From positions 571,900 to 635,899 of the forward strand of contig JACEUQ010000003.1 of the NCBI GenBank assembly GCA_024998815.1: DNA of 64,000 nucleotides, given 5' to 3'. The position numbers were made by a program, and so were the translations under genes. This DNA is from Opitutus sp. (lineage in GTDB: Bacteria > Verrucomicrobiota > Verrucomicrobiia > Opitutales > Opitutaceae). Below, piece after piece: positions 35,689 through 44,133 of the stretch (its first letter is position 1; each line of letters begins with the position of its first letter). The notes beneath the pieces are model-generated. The model was given only the letters and a program-made list of their open reading frames with translations. It was not told where the DNA came from and did no database searches.

Positions 35689-36450
35689 TCAATACGCCGG
35701 CGTGGGCACGTGTTTGCGGGCTTTGACCAACTCGATGATGCCGTGGAGCTGCTTTTTTAGCGCCAGCAGGTCTTTGCGCGTTTTTTCCTGTTGCTCCGCC
35801 TCCAGTTCCACTTCGCCCAATAGAGAGATGCAGGGGTCCATCGCGGGGGAATCCGGCGGCAGCAGACTGATGAGCCGCTCGGCCTGCTGTTTGATTTGGC
35901 TAAAATGCCCGTTTTCCATCACGGCCGACACGCGGTCGATAGCCTGGCCGGAGACATCGGCCATGTGGTTGGTGTGAAACAAGATGAGTTCGGCGAAATC
36001 GATTACCGCCAAACGCCGTTCGGTGTTGAGCAACTCGGTGTTGAGCTGGGCCATTTTTGCCTCGGCTTTTTTACGCTCCGTGATGTCGCGCGAAATGCCG
36101 TAGGTGCCGATCACCTGCCCCTCCTCGTTGAGCAACGGGTATTTGCTGGTGGAGTGCCACGTGACGCGCCCATCGGGGAAGTCTTCTTTTTCCTCAATGT
36201 TGAGCTCGGGCTGACCGGTGTGCATGATTTTTTCTTCCGTAGTCAACGCGGCCTTGGCGTGGGCTTGCCCGAAAAAGTCGGCATCCGTGCGGCCGAGCAC
36301 CTCGGCAATCGACTTGCCTCCCACCGCCCGCACCAGCGCATCATTGACCAAGCGGAAGCGGCTTTCGCGGTCTTTAAAATAAATGGCGTCCTCCACATGG
36401 TTGAGCAGGGTGAGCATCAGCAGCTGCTGGTCGAAAGGGTTTTGGGTCAT
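35689..36450 (-). CDS. PAS-domain sensory protein
   Basis: 253 residues. The PAS domain (about 10-130) is clear: AIYFKDRESRFRLVNDALVRAVG..., EVLGRTDADFF and IGTYGISRDITERKKAE at its end. After it comes a helical region (130-250) rich in Glu and Lys with no recognisable kinase, cyclase or phosphatase domain. It might act through protein contacts. It precedes a hypothetical gene on the same strand by 13 bases, so the two are probably co-transcribed. Confidence 0.82.
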   Translation of the reverse strand: MTQNPFDQQLLMLTLLNHVEDAIYFKDRESRFRLVNDALVRAVGGKSIAEVLGRTDADFFGQAHAKAALTTEEKIMHTGQPELNIEEKEDFPDGRVTWHSTSKYPLLNEEGQVIGTYGISRDITERKKAEAKMAQLNTELLNTERRLAVIDFAELILFHTNHMADVSGQAIDRVSAVMENGHFSQIKQQAERLISLLPPDSPAMDPCISLLGEVELEAEQQEKTRKDLLALKKQLHGIIELVKARKHVPTPAY

Positions 36451-36463
36451 AGGGTTGTGCTGA

Positions 36464-36886
36464 TTAAGGTTGTGCTTTTTCGATTAAGACGTCGTGCCCG
36501 GCTTCGACTTCGGCCAGCAATTTTTCGGCGGCGGCAATACGGGTGCTCCAGAGCTGGACCATCAGCTCGTTGTCGGCCTTTTGGCTGAGCAAAAACGCCA
36601 GGTAATAGCGCACGGCGTTGAGCGGGCTGTTCGGGATGATGGGGTCGGTGCGGCTGATGATGCGTTTGTTGGTGCCGTTGGGAAGCGGGTAGGGCGCGGC
36701 CAAAACAAAGAAGCGCTCATTGGCGTGGGAAATCGGCACGCGCAGCACGCGCAGCTTCCCGTGATCGTTGACCGTGGCAAAAAGAGGCGGGTGTACCTCG
36801 CCGGTCTTGGTGGCTTCGGTGGTCGCGGTGGTCGGAGAGCCAGGGTTTTCGGCGGGCGGGGAATCTGCTGGATCGGGGGGAATCAT
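36464..36886 (-). CDS. Hypothetical protein
   Basis: 140 residues from ATG 36886; a start at 36934 would add 16 residues. A Pro/Thr-rich N-terminus precedes a compact region (PPLFATVNDHGKLRVLRVPISHANERFFVLAAPYPLPNGTN...) and a helical C-terminus. No signal peptide or membrane helix, and no family recognised. It is the first gene before the PAS protein on the same strand. Confidence 0.65.
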   Translation of the reverse strand: MIPPDPADSPPAENPGSPTTATTEATKTGEVHPPLFATVNDHGKLRVLRVPISHANERFFVLAAPYPLPNGTNKRIISRTDPIIPNSPLNAVRYYLAFLLSQKADNELMVQLWSTRIAAAEKLLAEVEAGHDVLIEKAQP

Positions 36887-37173
36887 GAGGTGAAGGTGGC
36901 GAACGGGCAGCTGTTTATAGAATAACGGCACCAAAGGGGCTTAGCTTTAATTTTTTTTAACTCCTGAGTCTAAATGCAGCGGCTGTGGATAACAACGAGT
37001 AGCATCAAAAACACGAAAGAACCGCGGACGGGGCCGGAGGAAACGGCCGTGGCGCTCTGTGGGGCCTTGTGCGTGAGCGCAGCGTTTTTAGCCCAAATAA
37101 TGCGGACGGCCCCATTCCGCGTGCCCGTTACTTTTTGCTGTGCGGGTCGGCCTCCCTGTTCAAGTCTGACGCC

Positions 37174-38001
37174 ATGACGGAACCGCTCCTCTATGAATCC
37201 CATTGCCACACGCCCCTGTGCAAACACGCGTTTGGCGAGCCCGAGGAGTACGCGGCGATGGCCCTCCTTCGGGGCCTCAAGGGCATCATTTTCACCTGCC
37301 ATTGCCCGCTGCCGGACAATTTCGGCGCCGATGTGCGCATGGCGCCTGAGCAATTCTACGCCTATGTCGACCTGGTGGCGCGAGCGCGCGAGGCGTTCGC
37401 CGGGCGCGTGGACGTGCGATTGGGCCTGGAGAGCGATTTTTTCCCGGGCGGCGAGGCCTGGCTGGAAAAACTTCACGCGCGCGTCCCGTTGCACCACGTG
37501 CTCGGCTCGGTGCATTACCAGATGCGCGATTACCGCGCCCGGTATTATCGCGGCGACCTGGCGGCCTATCAGGAGCTTTATTTCGAGCACCTGGCCTTGT
37601 CGGCCGAGAGCGGGTTGTTCGACACCCTGGCGCACCCCGATTTGATCAAAAACGAGGCCCCGTCGCTCTGGGATTTCGCAAAAGTGCGGCCGCACCTGGA
37701 GCGGGCCCTCGACCGCATTGCCGCCACGGGCGTGGCGATGGAGCTCAACACCAGCGGCGTGCTCAAAACGCTGCCCGAAATGAACCCCTCCCCTCCGCAA
37801 CTCGCCCTGATGTGCGAGCGCGGCATTCCGGTGGTGCTCGGGGCCGACGCGCACATCCCGACCCGCGTGGCCGACGGTTACGTGGCGGCGTTGGATTTAT
37901 TGACGGCTGCGGGCTATAACGAGGTTAGCTATTTCCTTGATCGCAAGCGCCATACGGTGCCAATCGACGCGGCGCGGGCATCGTTGTCTGCGGGGGCGTA
38001 A
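37174..38001 (+). CDS. hisK: PHP-domain phosphatase, histidinol-phosphatase type
   Basis: 275 residues from ATG 37174. PHP metal-binding motifs are visible: ESHCHTPLCKHAFGEPEEY at the N-terminus, FTCHCPLPDNFG, GLESDFFPG, LGSVHY, DTLAHPDLIK, and the terminal GADAHIPTRVADGY. The pattern fits HisK-like L-histidinol-phosphate phosphatases that finish histidine synthesis by removing phosphate. No other his gene is nearby, so the exact substrate is inferred. Confidence 0.83.
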   Translation: MTEPLLYESHCHTPLCKHAFGEPEEYAAMALLRGLKGIIFTCHCPLPDNFGADVRMAPEQFYAYVDLVARAREAFAGRVDVRLGLESDFFPGGEAWLEKLHARVPLHHVLGSVHYQMRDYRARYYRGDLAAYQELYFEHLALSAESGLFDTLAHPDLIKNEAPSLWDFAKVRPHLERALDRIAATGVAMELNTSGVLKTLPEMNPSPPQLALMCERGIPVVLGADAHIPTRVADGYVAALDLLTAAGYNEVSYFLDRKRHTVPIDAARASLSAGA

Positions 38002-38358
38002 GCAGCAGCCGTGCAGGCTGCTGCTCGGCGGTTTTCCGGACACGGACGCCGCGGAGGTCGTACCTCCGGGGTGGGGGCAGGCACACGATCGAGGAAGGGC
38101 CCACCTCCGTGTGGGCTGGTCCGGAAAAAGTAGCGCAGACTTCCAGTCTGCTCTGGGTTTTGCTGAGCTGAAGCGGAGCGGGCAGGGAAGTCTGCGTTAC
38201 GTGGGCGGTCGAATGCGGAAAAAACTGAGGTCGTCTCTCCGGCGAAAGGGGGAAATCGTGGAGATGTTAACCGCAGACGTTTTGGTTTTGCTCCGGCTGC
38301 ATCAGGCTGCGATTCAGGAAGCCGACTGAGACGATTTTCCGTCGCGTCGCCCTTTCCT
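38002..38358. other. Intergenic stretch with a degenerate dispersed palindrome
   Basis: 357 bases without a gene. 38125-38151 is a copy of the GTAGCGCAGACTTCCAGTCTGC repeat; its opposite arm near 38182-38200 is degenerate (GCAGGGAAGTCTGCGTTAC), a decaying version of the perfect palindrome at 32166. Another pairing of GCAGCAGCC...GGCTGCTGC lies right after the PHP gene (about 38001-38024) and may be a terminator. Confidence 0.55.
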
Positions 38359-38610
38359 ATGAGTTTCCAAACTATCCTTCGCACCATCGGTTTTTTGATC
38401 ATTCTGTTTCTAGTGGTTTTCGTGAGCATCGAAAACACCCACTCCGTCGATTTCCACTTCTCGCTAGCGTTCCCCAAGCCGGTGCGTTCATCGGCGGCCA
38501 TCGTTTATTTCGCGATGTTCGCGGTCGGCGTCATTGGCGGCACCTTGCTCAATGGCGGAACGGGCAAACCCAGCGGGAGCCGCAGCGAGGGCGGCAGCAA
38601 AAAGCGCTAA
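38359..38610 (+). CDS. LapA-like small membrane protein (DUF1049)
   Basis: 83 residues. Two membrane helices (9-26 and about 48-66) flank ENTHSVDFHFSLAFPKPV, the conserved NxxxVxFxF pattern of LapA/DUF1049 proteins, which in E. coli take part in lipopolysaccharide assembly control. The C-terminal tail is Gly/Ser/Lys-rich. Single gene. Confidence 0.8.
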   Translation: MSFQTILRTIGFLIILFLVVFVSIENTHSVDFHFSLAFPKPVRSSAAIVYFAMFAVGVIGGTLLNGGTGKPSGSRSEGGSKKR

Positions 38611-38651
38611 AGCATTTCAATTAATGTTATAGCCGAAATCGGCTCGATGTA

Positions 38652-38685
38652 GCGCAGGCTTCTAGCCTGCATCTGGAGTTTGGCC
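38652..38685. repeat. 34-bp repeat, left copy, flanking the transposase pair
   Basis: GCGCAGGCTTCTAGCCTGC followed by ATCTGGAGTTTGGCC. An identical 34-bp copy in the same orientation lies at 40493-40526 on the other side of the AbrB-like and transposase genes. The first half is itself a small palindrome (GCAGGCT...AGCCTGC). Confidence 0.85.
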
Positions 38686-38775
38686 TCTGACTAGTTGGCC
38701 CGGAGAAGGCCGTAGAGATAAATGGGGCGTCGGGCCCATGGGAAAAAGCGTGGCCATGAACGATGGTGTCGGACC

Positions 38776-39033
38776 ATGAGCACCACCACCAAAGTTCAGC
38801 GCATCATCCGCAAAAACAGTGAGCAGTGGTATGTGACATTACCCGCTTCCATCGCCCAGACGATGGGGTTCGCCAAGTCGGAGGCCGTCGAGTGGACCGT
38901 CACCGACGCGCATCATTTGGTCCTCTCACGCAGTCTGGTCGCGCCCGTTATGCCGGTCACGCCCGAGCTGGTGGACGTAGGCGTTAAAAAAAAGTCCAGT
39001 TGGGTTTATCCGATCGGCTGGGACGACTTATGA
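38776..39033 (+). CDS. AbrB/MazE-like protein coupled to a transposase
   Basis: 85 residues from ATG 38776. The N-terminal 50 residues (KVQRIIRKNSEQWYVTLPASIAQTMGFAKSEAVEWTVTDAHHLVLSR) follow the swapped-hairpin AbrB/SpoVT pattern of small DNA-binding antitoxins and regulators. Its stop overlaps the transposase start (ATGA, 39030-39033), so the two are translationally coupled, which suggests it regulates transposase expression. There is no toxin gene beside it. Confidence 0.72.
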   Translation: MSTTTKVQRIIRKNSEQWYVTLPASIAQTMGFAKSEAVEWTVTDAHHLVLSRSLVAPVMPVTPELVDVGVKKKSSWVYPIGWDDL

Positions 39034-40442
39034 AACGGGCTTGTGCTGCGGCTTGCGCCGCCCCCGAGTGCGCCCGGAGACTGCAGGGGCATCTCATGGC
39101 GGCACTGGTTTCACCGTGCCGGGGGACTCTTACCAACCTGATTTGTCTGTGCGGGCGTGCCCAGCAGGACTGGACGGCCGACTACCGGTTGTATTCGCGT
39201 GACCGGGTGAAGCCGGCGGGGCTTTTCCGCACGGTCCTCCATGAGCTTGAGGTAAACCTGCCGGCGCTTACCCCGTTGGTGGCCGCCATCGATGACACCC
39301 TGGTACGCAAAACCGGGGTCAAGATCGACGGCGTCGGCTGGAAACGCGATCCGCTCGGCCCCGCGTTCCAAACCAACCTGGTGCGCGGCCAGCGCTATGT
39401 GCAACTCTCTGCGGCCTGGCCTGGTTCCGACGGACACGCCCGGATGATTCCGGTGGATTTCACCCACGCGCCGACGCCGCCAAAGCCGGGTAAAAAAGCC
39501 ACTACCGACGAGGTTCAGCAGTACACGGAGAAGAAAAAACAGCAGCGGCTTAATGTCGTCGCGCTCGCCCGCATCCAGCAGCTTCGCCAGGCGCTGCCAG
39601 ACACGCGCAAACTGGTGGTCGCCGGCGATGGCAGTTACACCAATGCGGTCGTACTCAAGGGCCTGCCCGCCAAGACCGTTTATATCGGCCGGATCCGCCG
39701 GGACGCCGTGCTCAACGCCCTGCCTGGACCACCCGCGGCCACCGGTCGCCCGCCGGTCTATGGCGCGCCGGTCCAGACCCCGGAAGAGCTGCGCACCGAC
39801 GACACCGTGGCCTGGCAAAGCGTCGAGGCTTATGCGGCCGGAAAAAAGCACACCTTTAAAATCAAGACCCTCGGGCCGGTGCTGTGGCGTAAAGCCGGGG
39901 CGACGCTCCCGTTGCAAGTCATGGTGATCGCCCCGGTGGGCTACCGATTGCGCGCAGGCTCGAAGCTGCTCTATCGCCAGCCTGCCTTCTTGGTTTGCAC
40001 CGACCCGGATATGCCCGTGGGTGACCAACTCCAGTATTACCTCTGGCGTTGGGTCATCGAGGGAAACTTCCGGGATGAGAAAACCCTGATCGGCACCGGC
40101 CAGGCACAACTGCGCACCGCCGCCTCCAACCGCAACCAACCCGCCGCCACCGTCGCCGCCTATGCGCTGTTGTTAATCGCCGCCCTGCTCTTCGGCGATC
40201 CTGCGGGGCAAACCCCTGATCCGCCGCCGCATCTTCGCCCGCCCAAATGGCGCACGCACTCTTCGGGCGCCTCGCCTGCGACCAGTTCCACGGGGGACCT
40301 CTTGCGCACCCTGCGCAGCGAATGCTGGGCCGACCAGATCGCCCCAGAGAGTTTCTCCGACTTCACGTCGACCGACCCTCCCTCCACGAACTCATCAAAA
40401 GCGCCACCCTTCTTGGCTGAAGCACTCTTCCGCGCTGCGTAA
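39030..40442 (+). CDS. DDE transposase (IS4 superfamily, IS701-like)
   Basis: 470 residues. Catalytic residues can be proposed at LVAAIDDTLVRKTG (Asp), KLVVAGDGSYTN (Asp) and WRWVIEGNFRDEK (Glu, with the Y/R/E/K-like pattern of IS4 enzymes). Full length, no frameshift. It overlaps the AbrB-like gene by four bases. Terminal inverted repeats were not identified; instead a 34-bp direct repeat flanks the pair. Confidence 0.8.
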   Translation: MKRACAAACAAPECARRLQGHLMAALVSPCRGTLTNLICLCGRAQQDWTADYRLYSRDRVKPAGLFRTVLHELEVNLPALTPLVAAIDDTLVRKTGVKIDGVGWKRDPLGPAFQTNLVRGQRYVQLSAAWPGSDGHARMIPVDFTHAPTPPKPGKKATTDEVQQYTEKKKQQRLNVVALARIQQLRQALPDTRKLVVAGDGSYTNAVVLKGLPAKTVYIGRIRRDAVLNALPGPPAATGRPPVYGAPVQTPEELRTDDTVAWQSVEAYAAGKKHTFKIKTLGPVLWRKAGATLPLQVMVIAPVGYRLRAGSKLLYRQPAFLVCTDPDMPVGDQLQYYLWRWVIEGNFRDEKTLIGTGQAQLRTAASNRNQPAATVAAYALLLIAALLFGDPAGQTPDPPPHLRPPKWRTHSSGASPATSSTGDLLRTLRSECWADQIAPESFSDFTSTDPPSTNSSKAPPFLAEALFRAA

Positions 40443-40473
40443 CCGGGCCTCCGGCCGCTTCGCATCCACCTGC

Positions 40474-40532
40474 TTTTGGGGCCAAACTCCAGGCGCAGGC
40501 TTCTAGCCTGCATCTGGAGTTTGGCCCCAAAA
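40474..40532. repeat. Nested palindrome of two repeat modules
   Basis: Outer arms TTTTGGGGCCAAACTCCAG (40474-40492) and its exact complement (40514-40532) enclose the smaller palindrome GCGCAGGCTTCTAGCCTGC (40493-40511). The outer module GGCCAAACTCCAG also occurs alone at about 42888-42900 and 43003-43015, and the inner one at 38652, so modules are combined in different ways. Confidence 0.88.
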
Positions 40533-40710
40533 CGAGTTGAGATCCGCCCCCCCCAGCTAAGGTAGAAGCGTACCGCAGGTAGCAACGGCATGGGTTTCGA
40601 TGAGTTCGTTGACGTGAGGGTGGCTGTTGCGAAGTCTGCGAAACTCTCCGGAGTGATCAGCTCAGATCGCCATACATGATGCGCAGCACCTGTATGGTTC
40701 TTGGCACGAG

Positions 40711-40891
40711 TTAAACCCGAACGCCGAAGTTTTAACCACGGAATTCACAGATGAGCACAGATAACAGAGTGTTACTGAATTTGAAGACAGGATGAAAAAA
40801 AGGGGATCAAGCTGAGTCCGTTTACTTCCTAAGGGATTGTATCTGTGTAATCTGTGTAATCTGTGGTTGGTTTGAACTTCGGAGTTCGGGT
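40711..40891. repeat. Long imperfect palindrome immediately upstream of the group II intron
   Basis: Left half starts CCCGAACGCCGAAGTTTTAACCAC and continues with CACAGAT words. Right half has ATCTGTG words, then GTGGTTGGTTTGAACTTCGGAGTTCGGG. The halves pair imperfectly over about 50 bases around a loop of about 80 bases. The intron's first base (GTGCG) is adjacent to its right end. Confidence 0.75.
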
Positions 40892-42885
40892 GTGCGACCA
40901 TGAAACTAACAACCATAACAGTGAAAGTCTGTTCGACCGAATTTAACGATTCGCGGTCGAAGGGCCCGGTCACGGATGCAGGCCGCGAGGCCTCGCCGGA
41001 AAGCACGACCGTGTGCCCGAACCAGTCAGCCGCAACGAAGGTGAACCCCATCCAATGAGCTCCGTTACCGAAACAACCGACGAGTCCAGCCGCTACCTGA
41101 ACGGTGAAGACTGCAAGGATCGGAAAAGGCAGTCTCGCAAAGACGTAGGACCTAAATCGTTGATTTCCGATCAACACGTCGGCGGAGTCAGCGGGGGCGG
41201 CGGGGTGGGAAAGGTCGTTAGGTTAAGTGGTGAGACCTGCGGCGGTGGGGCGTCTTGCGATGCCTCAACCACCGGCACAAGCGCGGCAAAACCTCGTAAG
41301 GCCGGACGGGCCGTGGCAGGAGTCGGAGACCTCCATAGTAGTGATGATCTAGCGGACATTAAAACCGCCGGGGAGCGAAGGGAGGGCACTTGTTCCCACG
41401 CATCACAGAGCGGCAAAGGACCCGACGATGGCTGGGGTGATGAACTCTGGATAAAAACGTCACCGAAGGTTCGGAAGCTGCAACGTGTGCTATATCGGAA
41501 AGCAAAAGCGGAGCCGCATTGGCGGTTCTATAGTTTGTATGGAGAGCTGTATCGGCAGGACATTCTGTCGGATGCGCTCGATCAGGTGATCGCCAATGAC
41601 GGCGTGCCGGGAGTGGACGGGTTCGAGGTGGAAACGCTCGCAAAGAACGAAGCCTATCGGGCGGCATGGCTGCTTGCGCTGGCGGAGGAAATGCGAACGA
41701 AAACCTACCGACCCAGTCCGGTCCTGCGCGTCTATATATGGAAGGATCAGGCCAGGACCAAACGTCGTGCGCTGGGCATCCCTACGGTGAAAGACCGGGT
41801 GGTGCAAAGCGCGGCGGTGATCGTGTTGCAGCCAATCCTAGAGGCGGACTTCCATGACCATTCCTACGCCTACCGGCCGAAACGTCGGACCCATCAGGCG
41901 ATGGATAAGGTCAAGGAAGCCATGCTGAGCGGAAAGGTGGAGGTGGTGGACGCGGATTTATCGAGCTACTTCGATATGATCCCGCACCGCGAACTCCTGC
42001 AATTGGTGGCCAAACGGGTGAGCGATGGGAGCGTGTTGCGTTTAATAAAAACGTGGCTGCGCGCACCCATCGTGGAAGAGGACCGGGATACGGGGTGCCG
42101 CAAGGTGCTCCCGAACCGGTGTGGCACGCCGCAAGGCGGAGTCATCTCGCCACTACTGGCGAACCTCTACCTCAACGACCTCGATCATGCGGTGAATGAG
42201 AAGTGCGAACAAAAGCCGACGATGGTGCGTTACGCCGACGACCTCCTGATCCTGTGCAAACCGGGTCAAGGGGCGGGGCTGCAAACGCGACTGAAACGGT
42301 GGCTGGAGGCACGTAAGTTAAAGCTCAACGAAGAGAAAACCCGACTGGTGGATACACGAAAGGAAGGCTTTGAGTTCCTCGGTTTTTCCGTCGCATGGCG
42401 GCAAGGCATGAAGAGCAAACGAAGATATCCGCACGTGGAACCCAGTGCGAAAAGTCTGGCCAAGTTACGCGACAAAGTGCGGATGGAGCTAGATGTGCGA
42501 ACGCGCAACCAACCGGCGGTGGCGGTGGTCCGCAAGGTCAACCAAATCACTCGCGGTTGGGCGACGGCGTTTCATTACGGCAACAGCACGCACGTGTTTA
42601 GTAACCAGCAGGCTTTTGTGCGCAACCGGTTGCGGCGGTGGCTGTGGCGAAAGTATAGCCGCACCCACGGACTCTTCGAGTTCTTCACCGACGACCGTTT
42701 GCATGGTCAATACAAACTATGGCACTGGCCGCTTACGGCGGCTTGGAAGCAATGAACTCCGCTGAAACCAAACCGAAAGAATGGGGACTCGGTAAGCCGT
42801 GTGCGGGAAAACCGCTTGCACGGTTTGACGAGGGGGAGGGTCGCGCTGACGGGTTACCGACGCGCGGCTCTCTCTACTCTACTAA
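40892..42885 (+). mobile_element. Group II intron with intron-encoded protein
   Basis: The 5' end GTGCGACC (40892) fits the group II GUGYG consensus. Domain V is recognisable at about 42793-42825 (AAGCCGTGTGCGGG-AAAA-CCGC...GCACGGTTT), followed by a domain VI-like stem to about 42885; the exact 3' boundary is uncertain. The intron protein is encoded between. It is inserted at the edge of a palindrome, not in a gene. Confidence 0.82.
41055..42755 (+). CDS. ltrA: Group II intron reverse transcriptase/maturase
   Basis: 566 residues from ATG 41055. The first 130 residues are polar and unlike the family core. RT motifs are intact: RALGIPTVKDRVVQ, VVDADLSSYFDMIPH, CGTPQGGVISPLLANLYLNDLD, the catalytic VRYADDLLIL, and EEKTRLVDTRKEGFEFLGF. 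A maturase X domain follows (VRKVNQITRGWATAFHYGN). No HNH endonuclease is present; the protein ends shortly after the X domain, as in endonuclease-lacking intron classes. Confidence 0.92.
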   Translation: MSSVTETTDESSRYLNGEDCKDRKRQSRKDVGPKSLISDQHVGGVSGGGGVGKVVRLSGETCGGGASCDASTTGTSAAKPRKAGRAVAGVGDLHSSDDLADIKTAGERREGTCSHASQSGKGPDDGWGDELWIKTSPKVRKLQRVLYRKAKAEPHWRFYSLYGELYRQDILSDALDQVIANDGVPGVDGFEVETLAKNEAYRAAWLLALAEEMRTKTYRPSPVLRVYIWKDQARTKRRALGIPTVKDRVVQSAAVIVLQPILEADFHDHSYAYRPKRRTHQAMDKVKEAMLSGKVEVVDADLSSYFDMIPHRELLQLVAKRVSDGSVLRLIKTWLRAPIVEEDRDTGCRKVLPNRCGTPQGGVISPLLANLYLNDLDHAVNEKCEQKPTMVRYADDLLILCKPGQGAGLQTRLKRWLEARKLKLNEEKTRLVDTRKEGFEFLGFSVAWRQGMKSKRRYPHVEPSAKSLAKLRDKVRMELDVRTRNQPAVAVVRKVNQITRGWATAFHYGNSTHVFSNQQAFVRNRLRRWLWRKYSRTHGLFEFFTDDRLHGQYKLWHWPLTAAWKQ

Positions 42886-43139
42886 ACGGCCAAACTCCAG
42901 ACCTTGAGCTCACGCTCAAGGCCACAAGGAGTGTGTTCGCGAATCATGTGGCCTGGAGCGTGAGCTCAAGGATTCGGCTGATCTGCGTTCGACTAGTCAG
43001 GGGCCAAACTCCAGGCCCTGAACGTGAGTTCAAGGCTGCTGTAAGGGTGAACATGAACGCTATTTTGTATCCGCAGGACGGTGTTAATCGCTCCGCCGGT
43101 TTACGGTGAATATAGCCACGCGGCCAAATGTGAAAACGT
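42756..43139. other. Intron tail and three dispersed repeats
   Basis: Up to about 42885 this is intron domains V and VI. Beyond it are GGCCAAACTCCAG joined to CCTTGAGCTCACGCTCAAGG (42888-42923), a second palindrome half GCGTGAGCTCAAGG (42958-42971), and GGGGCCAAACTCCAG joined to a CCTGAACGTGAGTTCAAGG variant (43001-43034). No gene is seen in 42886-43139. Confidence 0.6.
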
Positions 43140-44108
43140 TCACGTGATGCCCACGCATTGTCCGGGCGCGCAGACGCGAAAGGCGGCGGCGGGCAACTCG
43201 GCGGCGTCGAGCGCCCGGGCGAGTTCGCGCGGTGGTTCGTCGACGCTTTCGTCGGTGAGCTGAAAGGTGCCCCAGTGCATGCCCAGGCTCAGCCGGGAGC
43301 CGAGCTCGCAGTGGATTTTAACCGCCTCGGTCGGGTCGCAGTGCTGCGCCGACATAAACCAGCGGGGCGCGTAGGCACCGATGGGAAGCAACGCCAGGTC
43401 GGGCGGGCCGAGGCGGCTGCGAATCGCGCTAAAAAACAGATCGTCGTAGGCCGTGTCGCCGGCGAAAAACGCGGTCGCCTCCGCGGTTTTGAGGTGAAAA
43501 CCGCCCCAGAGCCGGGCGTTGCGCCGTCCGCGCACCCGGTTGCTCCAGTGGCGCGCCGGGGTGAGCGTGAGTTCGAGGCCGGGCAGGGCGGCGTGCGACT
43601 GCCACCAATCGAGCTCGACGATGCGTTCGGGCAAAAAGCCGGCTTCGCGCAACAGCGGCGCGTTGCCCAGCGGGGTGACGGCAAGCGGGGCGTAGGTTTG
43701 CCAGAGTCGACGCAAGGTGGCGCGGTCGCAGTGGTCGTAGTGGTCGTGGCTGAGCAACACCACGTCGATGGCGGGCAGGTCGGTGAAGTCGACGCCGGGG
43801 GCTTGCACGCGCCGCGGGCCGACCAGACCGCCCGGGCCCACGCGCTGGCTGTAAACGGGGTCGGTCAAGAGGTTGCCGGCGCTGGTTTGCAGCAGGAAGG
43901 TCGAGTGGCCGATCCAGGTGGCCGCGAGGCGTTGGCCGATCAAGGGGGCGGTGGGGCGCGGCGGGTGGGCGGCAACGGCCGGCCAGCGTTTGGGCAACCC
44001 GCTGAGTTTCCAGCTGAGGATATCGTGCCAGCTGCGATTGTCGTGGCCGCTGGGGTTAAAAAACTGCTGCCCGTCGCAGTGGTCGGAAAGCGGGAAGGGC
44101 GCGGGCAT
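43140..44108 (-). CDS. MBL-fold metal-dependent hydrolase (NAPE-PLD/UlaG-like)
   Basis: 322 residues from ATG 44108. Metallo-beta-lactamase fold: WIGHSTFLLQ, LTDPVYSQRVGP, LLSHDHYDHCD (HxHxDH), TPARHWSNR, FFAGDTAYDD, and the late MHWGTFQLTDE motif. The order fits the NAPE-hydrolysing phospholipase D-like group. Cytoplasmic; the substrate is unknown. It is followed closely by the SRAP gene on the same strand. Confidence 0.87.
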   Translation of the reverse strand: MPAPFPLSDHCDGQQFFNPSGHDNRSWHDILSWKLSGLPKRWPAVAAHPPRPTAPLIGQRLAATWIGHSTFLLQTSAGNLLTDPVYSQRVGPGGLVGPRRVQAPGVDFTDLPAIDVVLLSHDHYDHCDRATLRRLWQTYAPLAVTPLGNAPLLREAGFLPERIVELDWWQSHAALPGLELTLTPARHWSNRVRGRRNARLWGGFHLKTAEATAFFAGDTAYDDLFFSAIRSRLGPPDLALLPIGAYAPRWFMSAQHCDPTEAVKIHCELGSRLSLGMHWGTFQLTDESVDEPPRELARALDAAELPAAAFRVCAPGQCVGIT

Positions 44109-44133
44109 GGCGGGGTGACGCGCGCTAGGCCGC

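Noticed and set aside
39111-40139. Leftward frame of about 342 codons within the transposase region
   Set aside because: The rightward transposase with DDE residues explains the region; the leftward frame is compositional.
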